Part shown: in pieces, positions 1 through 13,109 of the stretch | Numbering within the stretch: the stretch's first letter is position 1 | Layout: the number at the start of each line of letters is the position of its first letter | Assembly: GCA_023052935.1 (NCBI GenBank) | Contig: CM041294.1 | Span: 105,580,616 to 105,644,615, forward strand | Direction of reading: 5' to 3' | Source: Piezodorus guildinii | Lineage: Eukaryota; Arthropoda; Insecta; Hemiptera; Pentatomidae | DNA: 64,000 nucleotides | Translations under genes and position numbers: made by a program | The notes under the pieces: generated by a model | What the model was told of the DNA's origin: nothing | Seen by the model: only the letters and a program-made list of their open reading frames with translations | Database searches by the model: none

Positions 1-729
1 GAGCTTTCTGTATCGGCTAGAATAGGTGACTAATATATAAATAATTCTTTCTTTTTAGTCTTGTTAAATGCTTTATTAATTTATATATTAATAAAAAATA
101 ATTAATTCAGATCATGACTAAAATTAGAATCGGTTGAGATATCAAGTATAGCCAGGCAGGTGGAACTGAGTTAGGTTCACGATGTTGTCTTAGGGAACAG
201 CCTCAGGTATTCGGCCCTGAAACAACCTCGCAGAACAAACTTCACCTGGCGGTTTCATTCCGTACAGAACTTTCCGTAGGGTCGCCACCGACCATTTCCA
301 AAGAGCTTATTGATCGAGCGTAATGTTCTTCGAGACTTTTCCAGTTTTTCCACTCAGTGGCTTAGGGAGAAAATCTTTCAAGAGCCCGTTCGAGAGGTCC
401 GAATCTCTGACTTGTTCTGATCCGAGCTGAACTTATTTCACACAAGACCAAAAGAGCAAGTTTAATTTATATTTTTCCATAAGCATACAAAAGCTCAAAC
501 ACTTTGGATATGGACCAGAATTTATAATTTTATGTCGTACACCATAATGGTAATTACTTTTAAAAAAGTCTTAGGTGTAGTTCTCGTACAAGAAAGTTTC
601 TCGGCGAAGAAAGAGAATTAATTGTTCAAGATTACTCAGAATCATCAGGTTTGTTCCATCAAACTCACTGAAGTCCAGAATACGTTTGCAATGTTAGAAA
701 ATTAACCTCTTTGACGAATTTGCAAGATA
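1..729. other. No recognisable gene
   Basis: AT-rich with a GC-richer part (about 150-430). No ORF, splice signal pair or repeat recognised. Confidence 0.4.
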
Positions 730-1545
730 TTGGGTTGTAAAAAAAGTTTGTAGCATTTTTCAATATTGTTCAATATTACATGGCCAATAATGTTTACATA
801 TTCTAAAAAACGCTGCAAATTATTACACAATGGTTTATTATTTCCAAATAACTATATTAGGGTATAACTGTTTATATACCTGTTGATAGTCAATTAAGTA
901 ATCTAAAAAGCAATAAATAATTCAAAGGAAAATAAATGGAATGTAAATACTGCTAATTTCAAAACGGTATAACTCTGGTAAAAGTAAATCGGTTTCAATG
1001 ATTACTTATTCGTTTTGTGGGAAATTTAATTCTTATTTACTCTTCTATATTTGGTATTATTTAGGATAAACGGATTTGTTTTTTATTCCTTATTCGGATT
1101 TTATGCATCTTGAAACGTAAGCTCTCAAATTTTGAGGGAAGGGGATGATAATTTTTTTTTTGTTGATCGATTACAAAGGTTCATTATTGAAAATAATAAA
1201 CCAAAAGCATTACTTAAAGTGCTTTTATAGATCAGTTCCTTATCTTTTAGTGGTATTTTGCTAGCTCAAAATGGAAGAGAAAACTTTCATTTAATGATTT
1301 TTTTATTTCCGAAAAGGAAAATCCGCTGCACAGACGGTTAAAAAAATTTGCAGTGAGTTTAGGGATCGTGGCTTAGCAGAAAGTACATTCCGTAAGTGCT
1401 CAGTTAAGAACCGGAACTTCTGACTTGGAAGACGCAAAGCGGTCGTCCTCCTTCTGTTGATGATGACCAGGTCACGAACAACTCTTACTCTATGACGGGA
1501 TATCAGAGAAACGCTTAGCATATTATATTTACAAGAATCTGAATT
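730..1545 (+). pseudogene. Mariner remnant split by an AT-rich repeat
   Basis: TTGGGTTGTAAAAAAAGTTT at 730 is a mariner-type terminal repeat. Protein homology resumes at 1262-1500: ICSEFRDRGLAESTFRK in one frame, DLEDAKRSSS after a frameshift. Between them (about 805-1185) sits a copy of the AT-rich repeat that starts CTGCAAATTATTACACAATGG. The catalytic domain is absent. Confidence 0.65.
805..1185 (+). repeat. AT-rich dispersed repeat (unknown class), copy 1
   Basis: Starts CTGCAAATTATTACACAATGG, with GGTTTATTATTTCCAAATAAC, ATTCAAAGGAAAAT and TCAAAACGGTATAAC blocks, later AAACGTAAGCTCTCAAATTTT. Inserted in a mariner remnant. No ORF, no clear inverted ends. Confidence 0.65.
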
Positions 1546-1584
1546 TTTTAATTTAAATCATTAGTAAAACGTTTGAAATAATTA

Positions 1585-1655
1585 CCCACTGTAGAATCGT
1601 CCGATTAGCCATAGTAGCATAAAGTGACGTTAAATAAATAAACAAACAAATCAGT
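1585..1655 (+). mobile_element. SINE family B, 3' end only
   Basis: CCACTGTAGAATCGTCCGAT and AGCATAAAGTGACGTTAAAT, then AATAAACAAACAAA, identical in layout to the end at 47085-47140. Confidence 0.6.
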
Positions 1656-1731
1656 AAAAACGCTACGAACTTGATTAGCAACACGATAGTAATAAACACA
1701 TTTTTATTTTCTTAAGTAGAGGAATAATAGT

Positions 1732-2044
1732 TTAACCTGTACCACTACAACCCATAAAGAGTCTTGGGCACAGTACATATAGAGATTCGTACTGTTTCTA
1801 GGCCAACGACAGTGCAATGAGGTGATTAGGCCATGATCACGCTCAGCCGCCAGGTTTTTCCCCAATTAATTTGGGAACCCACTTTATAGAGGCTGGGTCT
1901 GCCCCAGGAGGGTCTCCATACCCTAGGGTCGCCCTCCGACTGAATTAACAGAATAAATAATATTTCTGCCACAGCCGGGATAGGAACCCAGGGCCCGGAG
2001 CACAGCAGACTAGTGCTCTATCCACTAGACCACGCCGCTCCCTC
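1732..2044 (-). mobile_element. tRNA-derived SINE (family A), 14-bp target duplication
   Basis: The minus strand starts with a tRNA-like head (GCGTGGTCTAGTGGATAGAGC as box A region, CCTGGGTTCCTATCCC as box B), followed by a 3' body ending GGTTGTAGTGGTACAGGTT. AGAGGAATAATAGT (1718-1731) and AGAGGAATATTAGT (2045-2058) flank it with one mismatch. Related copies are at 3629 and 16815. Confidence 0.85.
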
Positions 2045-2058
2045 AGAGGAATATTAGT

Positions 2059-3130
2059 AATGAAAGTAATTTTCGAGCACATCAGCTACGGCTAAAAATG
2101 ATTGTTAACTTATAAATTCTCGTGTAATAATGACTAAAGTACCGAGCGCAGAGTCTTATAGAGTTCAAGTTACTTCTGATTCCTGTTTTCGTTGCCACAC
2201 ATTAAACTTAAAAGCAGGTACTTAAAACTTCGACCCTGGATCCATGCGAGTATTCCCCACCAAACCCCTTTCCATGAAAAGTAGTTCCTCTTTACATTCG
2301 CTTGAGCCAAATGGTTCCTTACCTACTGAAGAAGCAAGTAACACCGAGAAGATATAAAAATAAGTTATGGGTAATATTAATTCATCCCACGTCTTCTCAT
2401 AGACAGAGATCCAAAAACTTTTTGTAAAATGGCTTAACTGTTAAAAAAAATGTTTAATGATAGAAACGAATTATTTAGATCTCACAACATAACCGTGATT
2501 GAACAGCGGGGAAAGAAGCTTTCTTAAGAACGGGCAACGTTAAATACAGAAAGTAGTGAAGACGGAGTAAATAGACCTCGTTTTTACGAGGAGTACTTTC
2601 GTATGGTTCTATGTACTACGTGAGGGACGCTTTAAAAGTTATGTCGCTTTGAAATATATCTCCAACGTGCAGAGAGCCTACGTGGTTACAAGATATAGGA
2701 GGGTCTTAGATCCTTTCAAATTCCTTAGTTTTATCAAATAACTGAAATAAAGCAAGGGAAGATAGACTTGTATCAAACTAAATCCAGAACTGAGTGAATT
2801 TCTTGTTTATACTCCTAAAAAGTGGGAAAATCAACAAACGACACATACCATTAACGTTTTAGTAAAAACACATGGATACATACGGGTCAAACTAGAGTGT
2901 CCGAAAGTGAACTTTTGAAATCAGTTCTAGTTTCATTTATTTTCCGGTCGTTATTAAAAGTTACAACATCTATAATAAACATAAAAGTTATAACATTTAT
3001 ATACTGCAGTAATTTTGAACTTTAAATTTAACAAGAAATTCAATTTTTTTTTTAATGTGTTTTAATTTTACGAAATTTGATTTAAACTCCTATACATTCA
3101 TACTATGCTGAAAATGAAAGTTGGACTAAA
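2059..3130. other. No recognisable gene
   Basis: Short unrelated ORFs only. Nothing recognised between the SINE and the snap-back element. Confidence 0.4.
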
Positions 3131-3144
3131 AAATGGTAACTCAA

Positions 3145-3406
3145 TTATTATATTCATTCAATTAGAACATTCTCTTATAATTACGTTTATTATCACATCA
3201 ATTATACACAAAGTTTTGAGGTCTAATCGCCAACTCATTAAAACAAAACACAATAATTATATGAAATTTTTATTATATAGATGAGGCGATAAGACCTTCT
3301 ACAAGTTATGTGTAACTGATGTGATAATAAAAATAATTATGAGAAGAGAATGTTCTAATTGAATATAATAATATGGTCATACTCTTCGTGATATTGATTT
3401 ATAATT
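3145..3406. mobile_element. Small snap-back element with about 90-nt inverted arms and 14-bp target duplication
   Basis: AAATGGTAACTCAA at 3131-3144 and AAATGGTTACTCAA at 3407-3420 form a 14-bp duplication with one mismatch. Arms 3145-3234 and 3282-3376 are inverted copies (AATTAGAACATTCTC and GAGAATGTTCTAATT). About 30 nt (3377-3406) extend beyond the right arm only. No hammerhead motif is visible, but the architecture equals that of the other snap-back elements. Confidence 0.65.
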
Positions 3407-3628
3407 AAATGGTTACTCAAGGTTTATAACAAATGGAATAGATCATAAGAAAGTTATAAAAGTTTAATTACAGTTTTGAACGTACATACCAAGACACAGA
3501 ATAGGATAGAATATATTGCGATTAGGCACGTGAGAAACTAAGTTCAAAAACCATAGAGTTAAGAATAAAAAGTTGAAGAAGGTTTCAAATAGTGTTTATG
3601 TAAATGACTTTTAAAATTATTATTGGCA

Positions 3629-3915
3629 GGAAGGGCGTGGCCAAGTGAATAGAGCATAGAGGATCCTGGGTTCGAATTCCAGCAGTGACAGATTATTATT
3701 TATTCTGTTATTTCAATCGTGAGGGGATCCTGGGGTATGGAGACCCAGCCTCCATAAAGTGGGTATCTAAAATGGGAAAAAACCTGGCAGCTGAGAGTGA
3801 TCTTGGCCGAATCACTTCATTGCACAGCCGTTGGCAATAAACCAGTACGAATCTCTAAATGTACTGCGTCCAAAACACTTGTACCCTTGTAGAGGTACAG
3901 GGTTTTTTATTCATT
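3629..3915 (+). mobile_element. tRNA-derived SINE (family A), diverged copy
   Basis: Plus strand: GGGCGTGGCCAAGTGAATAGAGC (first 20 bases box A region), CTGGGTTCGAATTCCAGC (box B), then the family body (GGGGTATGGAGACCCAGCC, AACCTGGCAGCTGAG, ACGAATCTCTAAATGTACTG), ending GAGGTACAGGGTTTTT. Part of the anticodon arm is deleted. Confidence 0.78.
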
Positions 3916-5317
3916 TTTTTAAAATTTCATTGTAATGGGACAGTAAATGCCCTATAAGTGGGTTTTCTTTCTAATATCAGAGCAGCGTACAAACAAAATA
4001 ACATGTTGCTTTATAATGGTAAAAATTATCTAGTTTGTTTTCGTTATAGTTACCCTTTCATATCCAAAACAGTATTGAAGTTCACAATCTGTAACACTTT
4101 TACTGATAATCAACTTTTTATAATTAAATAATTCTAGATTATACTAAGAACCTGTATAACAACGTTTTACTTTTATTTTCAATAAATCTCCTAATTTTGT
4201 TTCCTCTCCTATTTCTACGCTATGATAGACATTTCGACCAGCCTGGCCGTGCAGGAAAAAATATTTGTGTCATTCAGTTAATTTGAACTAATTATTATTT
4301 TGTAGAATTGAAAGTTATTTTGTAGAATTAAAAGTTACAGAACAAAATTAAAACTGTAGTAGGTAAGTAAACTTGTGTTGTCTCTAACTTGTTCAACATC
4401 AGTCGAGTTCAAATCATTAACAAAAGGCAATGATTAATGAAAGGGAATAAATAATCGTTAAACGGTTCCACGAAGTGAAGTCCCATTTTAGAAAGGATGA
4501 AGTTAATCTAGGTTTTGCGTTAAAATTAAACATGGGCCTAAGACCCCTATTAATCTGGCAGGGGCCAAGGTAAGTCAGGTTACAGAGGCCTCTCTCCAAA
4601 GCTCTTTTAATTTATGTTTAAAGTGTTCTTTTAGACCTTTTTTTTTATTTTTTAGGTTGTAAAAACTGTTATAAAAGGTTCCTCTTATCATTTTTTTCAT
4701 ACGATATAATGAAAAACGATAACGCTTGACCACAATAGGATGTTAGAAGGCAGATGGATAAAAATAATGAATTCTATCTGCTCTGTGAAAATATAAAACT
4801 TTAGAGAGCTACAGTGCAATTTATAATCTTCCTTAGGCACGGGAGCATTTACCAAATCAATTAAAATACCAATTGTACGTGACTCAGAATTCTATGAGTC
4901 GTCCGGATAGGTATCTCAGACTCAATATTCAACTTATGTATAATAAAATGTTTTCTTTTTAGATGTAGAAAAAAGGAAAACAAAAATGTGCACCATTTTC
5001 TCCATTTAAAAGATTTCAAATACACTATAAATTAAAAAATATCAATGTTGCCTTTATACACAACATAACAATGCAAAATTTCATTTTATGCTAATTTGTT
5101 CTACTTCAAAATCGGTATTGTAGCATGATATGATAGTACCAACAATTAGCATAAAAATTTCAAAAACATCTTTGTTTAATAAAGTCATGTAACATATTCC
5201 ATTAATGTTCTTGTTATTTTTGAAATAATAGCACTCTTTTGAGCTATCTAGCACGAAAAATTTCGAAGCTGTGATACAGTCAATATTTGATTTTTGAAGA
5301 ATCAATAGATTAAATTA
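3916..5317. other. AT-rich intronic DNA
   Basis: Only weak signals: a minus-strand GGCCAGGC-TGGTCGAAATGTC block near 4230-4255 recalls Penelope-type ends but lacks the core, and AAGGTAAGTCAGG at 4567 looks like a splice donor without an ORF. Confidence 0.4.
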
Positions 5318-5770
5318 AAATCTGCAAATTATTACACAATAGTTTATTGTTTCTAAATTATTATATAAGGTTATACAAATTTATAAGGTTTACAAATACA
5401 TACAAAGAACTTATTATATTAGCGATAAATTAATCAAATAAAAATGGTGAATCACCACTGCTAATTCTAAAACGCTGTATTCTTAACCGATTTCAATAAT
5501 TCTTTTTTTTTTTTTTTTTGTTCAGAAAGGATTTTTTTTTTATTGCAATTAATCGTGGTATTCTGATAAGAAAAATAAAAATAATTGAGTTATTGAATTA
5601 AGACATTATTAATCGGCCAACATTTTAAAACTACTCGGCAGATATTAACGTTGAGGTTTTAGGACCGGGTGCCCTGGTATTTATGTAGCAATTTTCGAAA
5701 AAATCAGTAGTTAGGCACGGCTTACAGTGGACATACGGATTTAATTTTTATTCGTTATTGTGGTTCTACA
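5318..5770 (+). repeat. AT-rich dispersed repeat, copy 2
   Basis: CTGCAAATTATTACACAATAG, TGGTGAATCACCACTGCTAA, TTCTAAAACGCTGTATTC, AATCGGCCAACATTTTAAAAC, GTGGACATACGG. It is the longest recognisable copy, interrupted by T-runs. Confidence 0.62.
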
Positions 5771-6109
5771 TATAGATAGATTAGTATTTAGTTTATTAGC
5801 TATTATAGACATATAAGAAATGGCGTTTGGCCCATTTGGAGTTAAAGGTTGTTAGTATTAAATGATAACATCATAGATATAAATGGTATAGTTATAAATA
5901 CATACATAAATGATAACAGCATAAATATAAATGAATAGGTAAATTACAATCGCTTATTGGGATATCTTAGTAAATATTTTGACACAAATTATGTAGATTT
6001 GTCGTCTCCTTAAATATATGTAGTTTTTAGCAAGAAAAAATAAATTTTATTTATTTTATCCACATCATCAATATTTAGAATGTACTCCAAGGATGATTGT
6101 TTACTGTTT

Positions 6110-6297
6110 TGAACGATGTAATTCGTTTCCAAACAGTTTCCATTCTCCCACTATGCGCCCTGATGATGACCCACAAAGGGGGTCGAAACGTTGGCAAACA
6201 ATAAATAGTTAAAACTATTTAGTTGTTTCATTTACTGACCGCCACCCGGACTAATTCCTTCCACTAATTCTCAACGGTCAACTAATTACATCCACAA
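6110..6297 (+). mobile_element. Solo terminus of the hammerhead-bearing repeat family
   Basis: It carries the full terminal module: hammerhead-like motif, AGTTAAAACTATTTAG, GACCGCCACCCGGACTAATTCC, and the extension CTCAACGGTCAACTAATTAC, ending near 6297. It matches the right ends of 33583-34112 and 59309-60413. No inverted partner or target duplication was found, so the left limit is uncertain. Confidence 0.65.
6157..6195 (+). ncRNA. Hammerhead-ribozyme-like motif (best-preserved copy)
   Basis: GCC-CTGATGA (core 6160-6166), T, stem GACCC/GGGTC with loop ACAAAGG, GAAAC (6185-6189), GTT-GGC. All catalytic-core blocks and the GCC/GGC helix I start are present. Hammerhead motifs of this layout are known from the terminal repeats of Penelope-like elements. 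Confidence 0.62.
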
Positions 6298-6299
6298 TT

Positions 6300-7211
<912 letters not shown>

Positions 7212-7329
7212 GTACATACGACATAAGATGTGAGGGATAAAAATTGTATAATTCCTGAATTAAAACAATAATCCTAATTTCAATACAATATTAGGTGGGC
7301 AGACCAATATGGACTTAGGGAGTAGAGCT

Positions 7330-7735
7330 ATGGAGCTCTACTAAACCATCAAATTATTCTCGTATCCCATCTTTACAATAAAAAAAAAAATCCTTAACGC
7401 TCCTTACTTTGTAACGAGTAAGCTCATCTATAAAGACCATAATGTTCCATATGTTACCGAATCAGCACGAAACAGGTATCAATCATTCCATGAAAAACTC
7501 CATTTCCACTCTAATCCACTAGTTTCTATTCTATCGTCCTCTTCGATATCTGATAATCCTTCGATGCATCTGAAAAGAAGATGGCCTCGAGACCTTCTAG
7601 TTTAGAATATTTGTAGCGCTGTCAACGGGTAGTGTCTCTATATGTATTGCATATCAGTTTGCTATGCCCATCACATTTACGTGATGTATGTAATACAGTT
7701 GTATGTAAATATCAATAAATGTGTAAACAAATATA
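7330..7735 (+). pseudogene. Jockey-like LINE 3' end, degenerate
   Basis: CTACTAAACCATCAAATTATTC (starting near 7338; STKPSN), TAACGCTCCTTACTTTGTAAC and AGAAGATGGCCTCGAGACCT (RRWPRDL) are the closing blocks of the Jockey-like family. Stops and indels throughout; a short tail ends at an (AT)n run near 7732. Confidence 0.6.
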
Positions 7736-7847
7736 TATATATATATTAAGAGGGAAGGATTAAAAATAAAATAAGACATTATAGTGATAAGACAATAGTA
7801 GTGAAAAAATAATAATAATAATAATTAATTAATAAAAAAAAAAACAC

Positions 7848-7848
<1 letters not shown>

Positions 7849-7910
<62 letters not shown>
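7849..7910. repeat. (AT)n microsatellite
   Basis: About 30 AT units between CATT and AATG. Confidence 0.95.
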
Positions 7911-7911
<1 letters not shown>

Positions 7912-8149
7912 GTTATATTTTATATAACATCATTTTTAGCTCTACTTTTTTTACCCTTTCCAAGGGAATCCGTGCTGTTGATATAGTGCATCCCTTACTC
8001 TATTGTTCTCGTACTTAAAAGGATGAATGGTTAATAAAGCCTGTTAAATGATAAACAAGTTTCCACTCCGGGGTGAAATAAACATTTGAATAAGTTGTGC
8101 AGTGAAGCCCGGCTTTAGTTATTCCTGCTATAATCCTCACCCTATTTTA

Positions 8150-8400
8150 TTAATTCTATTCAGGGAATCTCACTAATTATTCATGAAACAGATCCCGGTT
8201 TGTGAGCTTCTTCAACAGGGGCAAGTTGGAAGAATGGGGCCCAAGATGGGGGCACTTGGCATTCACCGTGGGCCCCCCTGTAATCACGGCTAGCCTTCAT
8301 TACCGTCTTTCTTCAACAATCGTTCTCCTTAGCCAACTCTCTAATTAATACTCTCTGGGATAATCAGCCAGCGGCTCCGTTGTTTCTCTTTAGGATGCCG
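8150..8400. other. GC-richer island, candidate conserved non-coding element
   Basis: It stands out from its AT-rich surroundings, contains GGGGCCCAA...CGTGGGCCCCC in inverted arrangement (8237-8278), and several TAAT-core sites (ACTAATTATTCATG, CTCTAATTAATAC). No coding potential. Function is inferred only from composition. Confidence 0.3.
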
Positions 8401-9619
8401 CAATTATTATTTGTACCATCTAAAAGTGCGAACTGAATTAATTTTAATGGAAAACAAGATAAATTTCTTGTTCAACATGTTAATAATCAAGCCAGAACCA
8501 GGCTTACACATAGGTATGCAACAAACAAATGTGTTTTAATGTCAAAACATGTGCGATGAACTGAAAGCAACTCTACAGTAAGGATAAAAAATCAATTAGC
8601 ATTGTAGCTATAAAAAAGAATCGTAGGAGCTAAAAAATTATAGCAGTATACGAAATAAAAAGAAAATATTTTAAATATGACGATAGAGTTGGCAAATTAT
8701 AGAGAGTTAGTCAGCAAGGTGTCTCGTATAGTTGTAAGTTTTTATCTTTTTATTGTAATTATTTAATATTTTAACTTTTATTTTTATTGACATTTAATAT
8801 TTAGCAGTAAATTAGGTTTTATATTTTATTTTAACTACTAAAATTTTATTTTAGGTGGCTATATAAAGTACAAAAAGAAACAATTGTATTTTTGTTGAAA
8901 ATATAAAAAATTAAAAAAAAAAAAAAATCATGGTTTTTAATGCGAAAGAAATCAAAGAAAAAAAGTCTAATGAAATTAATGAAAGGTTTTTGCGTATCCT
9001 AAACTTGCACCTCAGCAGTTAACTTAATAATAGACCTTTCTAGTTAAGAAGTCCAGAATTACAACCGACGAAAACTGTTGAGCCTAGATAGAATAGACCC
9101 TGCTACTCATTAGATTTTATTGTTTCCAGAACTGCAAGAAGTAGGAATACTTTCAATTAATAATGTTTAAATACCATAAAGCGTACCTCCCAGGGCTAAA
9201 TAATAGAATATGCCTAAATCAAGGGCAATGATTATTAGTGCTAAAAGAAACCATTTACTCTATATGTACTCAAGATAGAATAAAAAAAAAGATACATGAT
9301 AATTAAAAAAGGAAAGATAAAAAGGAAACAAAAGTTTCATACCTATGAACAATAAGCGATGACTATAAAAAAAAGTTAATAAAATAATCTGAGACACAGG
9401 AATATGACCAATATATCATTGAATCTTCTTAGTAACACATGGATTAATAGCTCCAAGTCCAATGAGGTTCCCTATCCCCACAACTATCAGGCAAAGATTC
9501 GTTTGAATAATTATATATTTACAAGAAAATGTAGTATAAGAAATATAGAACCTATTCTTTTACAAAGAATGACAATAGAAAAGAGAAGCGACTAAAAATA
9601 CACTAAGGAGGACGACACA

Positions 9620-9800
9620 GAGTTTGAATAGATTAAGGAGCGGGTTCGATCCAAGCGAGAAGAAAGGGAAACAAATCGGCTTATCGGGAGAGCTGGGGAC
9701 AATAGCTTTTTGTCCCCCAGCAATTATTGACAAAGGCTCCAGACAATTACAGCAACAGTTTTTACAAGCCAACAGGTTTAGGGCCTCTATCTCCACAAAC
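9620..9800. other. GC-richer island with hairpin
   Basis: GCTGGGGACAA and TTGTCCCCCAGC (9692-9721) pair around AGCTTT with one bulge. It is followed by CAATTATTGACAAAGG. ORFs on both strands are open but unrelated to known proteins. Confidence 0.3.
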
Positions 9801-10489
9801 AACCTCCATTAGTCTTTACCACTTCTTTCCTTTTTTTTCCCTCAACTTGATTATTTATCCAAGATTATTCTTGTCTTTTAATGTTATTTTTATTATTTTA
9901 AAGGCAATTTCAAAGCAGAGAGATAGAAACACAATTTCTATTGGAAGCATATTCGCAAAAAAAAAAAAAAAACGTAAAAGCTTGAATATGGAAATAAAAT
10001 TCCAAGACAATTTTTTAAATAAAAATATATTTTAATACTACTTCATTAATGTTATTTTTTCTTCTTCAATTATCTAAACCGGCGTATTAATATTGACGAT
10101 GAAGATGTATCCAAGACAGACTTTTGAAAAACAAATGATAGCAGATTTTTTTTTTTTTTTTTTTATAATATTCTGCAAATTACTACTAGGTCTAATTACT
10201 CTAATGATAATGACCTATGAGTTTAACCCTCACGGTACCACTTATTTAAAATTTCCTTTAAACTTACAAAGCACAATGAAGTTCTATGCATAATTATTTT
10301 GAATACTTTAAACAAGGAGAAATATTTTAGTAGGCCCCTTACATTATATTTATTTATATTATTATTTTTTTTTTCACAAACAACGATTGAAGACTTTTGA
10401 GTCTATCGTGATCCATTTTGTTAGTTCATTATTTCTTATTTATTTTTAAAATATTAGATTTAAAATGTACATATAATAATAATTGACTG

Positions 10490-10585
10490 GTGAGAGTTAC
10501 ATGAAGAAAATAGTCCGGGTTGCTCTCAGTGAAAAGAAACATTGAAACTATTTAATTGTGTCTTTTTTACTGATCGCCTACGCAA
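10490..10585. mobile_element. Degenerate mini snap-back copy of the same family
   Basis: The left half reads as the reverse complement of the family terminus (TTGACTGGTGAGAGTTAC, AATAGTCCGGGTTGC), and the right half as the forward terminus (GAAACTATTTAATTGT, ACTGATCGCC). Almost nothing lies between them. Target duplication not found. Confidence 0.45.
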
Positions 10586-10664
10586 TCTTTTGGTGATGAA
10601 AAAAAAAAAATTAAACAAAAACATCGCCCCTCCCCAATAAAATGTAAGGGCATACGTTTCAACA

Positions 10665-10935
10665 TACACAGAGCTCCAATAACGTATAAAAAATCTGTCT
10701 GTCCACCGTGCAAATAAACAAACAAATAAATATCAAATTTTTAAATTAAGAAATAGCAGAGATATAGCGTTTTGAAATTAGCAGTGGTGATAGACCATTT
10801 TCCTTTAAATAATTTATTGATTATCATATTAGTTAATGGCCTGTAAACAGCTATATAAACATTTATACTCTAATATTGTTATTTGGAAATAATGAACCAC
10901 TGTCTAATAATTTACAATGTTTTTTAAAAAGCATA
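10665..10935 (-). repeat. AT-rich dispersed repeat, copy 3
   Basis: Inverted relative to the other copies: the minus strand has GGTTCATTATTTCCAAATAAC, ATCACCACTGCTAATTTC, AAAACGCTATATCTCTGC and GGTGGACAGACAG. Confidence 0.62.
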
Positions 10936-12000
10936 GGAGTTATCTTTTACTACTTTTGACGGTCCTTGAATTTTATTAATATTATAACAAAATTATATAT
11001 TTTTTATCGTTGTAAATAATATTAAGAAATGTAACAATATAAAGCATGAATGAATCTGATGAACTACCATCACACTTTTAGGTTTTAAATTTTCATACTA
11101 AATTTTAGAAAACGGATATATTAGAAAAAAAAAATCTCTGTAATTAAAATATGTATATTATGGATGGAGTGAAAAACGTTTAATTTTAAGTTATTTTTGT
11201 AGATACGAATTTCAATTGTTTTACCATTGATTCTAGAATCATTATTAGCATCGCTGAATTTATTTTTAATATTTTAAATATCTGCTTTAAACTTTAATTT
11301 TGTTTCCATCTTTTAGAATATATTTCAAGTGAGACGTACGTTATGAGCACTGAGCGCACCATTTTTTTAAAACTGTATTCACAAATCAACATCTGATTGA
11401 AATAAACCCGTATGATGGATGGTTTGCCGGTGGATAAAGGAAAATATTTATGGTATGTGAGGCACGTGGAAGCTAAAATATTCTGTATCATCTGTTCCTC
11501 GAAATTAACTAAATAACAGATGTAGGCCTCTCATTCACGTTTTTTTCAGTCCCACGTGACACGTCATGATATAAATTGAAATGAGCCTGTACTTATTTGA
11601 TGACAGCTGACATGCTTGTATGTAAATAAATATGAGAATCCATCAAGATAGTCAATATTTTATTAAAACGAATAATTAAAAAAGTCTCAAAATAGTTTCA
11701 TTCAGAAAACAACATATTGAATTTTTTTTTTAAATTAAAAATTTAGATTTAGAACTTAAATTGTAAAATTACAGTTGTAAAATTCAATACAGTTGTAAAA
11801 TTCAATAAAATATGAATAAAAAAAAAAAAAAATTGTAAAATATAAAATTACCGTTTTCAAATAAGGCTTATTTATATTGGCGTAAATTCTTTATTTATGA
11901 TTATATATTATTAAGTATTTCTAATATTAGGAAATGATTTTTTTTATCAACGGTTCTTTACACACTATTAAGTTAGATTTAAAAATGACAGACATAAATA
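10936..12000. other. AT-rich intronic DNA
   Basis: No gene or repeat recognised. Confidence 0.4.
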
Positions 12001-12096
12001 TAAAAATTTAGATTGAGGGTGTATAGTCGACTGTAGAAACTATTATAGGTGGAATAGTCAGGAATCAGTAATTTTTTGAAAAGTTTTTAATTTTAT

Positions 12097-12133
12097 CAAC
12101 GTTTCGGCTCAAACTTGTGAGCCGTCATCAGGG
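12097..12133 (-). ncRNA. Hammerhead-ribozyme-like motif, left arm
   Basis: Minus strand: CTGATGA at 12125-12131, stem GGCTC/GAGCC around ACAAGTTT, then GAAACGTTG (GAAAC at 12101-12105). It is the inverted partner of the motif at 13071-13109. The same fold with a different stem sequence (GACCC/GGGTC) occurs elsewhere in the window, which is compensatory covariation. Confidence 0.6.
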
Positions 12134-13070
12134 CTACAAACATCAGAACAAAAGAGATACATATCAATATGATAATGAAAATTTTCTTTTGAATGTAGTG
12201 ACAATGATAACATTTGAAATAAAACAGAAAATATATACCAACATACTTAAATATTATAGATACAAATAATGATAATATGATACATAATCTGATGATGATA
12301 AGCATAACAAATTTTACAGAACTTTAATATAGAAGTAAAAAAAACATATATATAAACGTACCATTACTGAGCCATGTCCAAGCATAAACTGAGGAAAACC
12401 ATAAACATAGGTAGTATGGGGAGGGGTTCATGTAAAAACCCTGAAGGTTTTCCCCTCTAAGTGTAAATACTACAGCTTATCTTTGTTTTGAAAAAGTTTT
12501 ACAAAATTATATAATGGAAAAAACAAATTAATATTTATCTTTTTGTTTATAACACCTCTGGTTCTTGTTTTTGTTATTTATTTATTTTATTTTATTTTTT
12601 ATTACATACCTTATGGATTTTTTTAAATACCTCAGATTCTAGTGTTTATAATTTTCTGTTAAAAATGTTGATCCTTATTGTACATACGTAATTTTGTAAA
12701 ACTTTTTAAAAACAAAGATAAGCTGTAGTATTTACACTTAGAGGGGAAAACCTTCAGGGTTTTTACATGAACCCCTCCTCATACTACCTATGTTTATGGT
12801 TTCCTCAGTTTTTGCTTGGACATGGCTCAGTAATGGTACGTTTATATATATGTTTTTTTTACTTCTATATTAAAGTCTAAAGTTCTGTAAAATTTGTTAT
12901 GCTTATCATCATCAGATTATGTATCATATTATCATTATTTGTATCTATAATATTTAAGTATGTTGGTATATATTTTCTGTTTTATTTCAAATGTTATCAT
13001 TGTCACTACATTCAAAAGAAAATTTTCAGTATCATATTGATATGTATCTCTTTTGTTCTGATGTTTGTAG

Positions 13071-13109
13071 CCCTGATGATGGCTCACAAGTTTGAGCCGA
13101 AACGTTGGC
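13071..13109 (+). ncRNA. Hammerhead-ribozyme-like motif, right arm
   Basis: Plus strand: GCC-CTGATGA (13073-13079), stem GGCTC/GAGCC, GAAAC (13099-13103), GTT, GGC. GCC before the core and GGC after the GTT triplet can pair as the start of helix I. In Penelope-type hammerheads helix III is minimal, and ACGT is self-complementary, allowing a dimeric form. One extra T lies between CTGATGA and the stem. Confidence 0.62.

Noticed and set aside
3609..3926. TTTTAAAATT on both sides of the SINE at 3629 as target duplication
   Set aside because: Low-complexity sequence, not adjacent to both element ends.
4230..4260. GGTCGAAATGTC block on the minus strand as another hammerhead
   Set aside because: The CTGATGA half is absent and stem pairing is poor.
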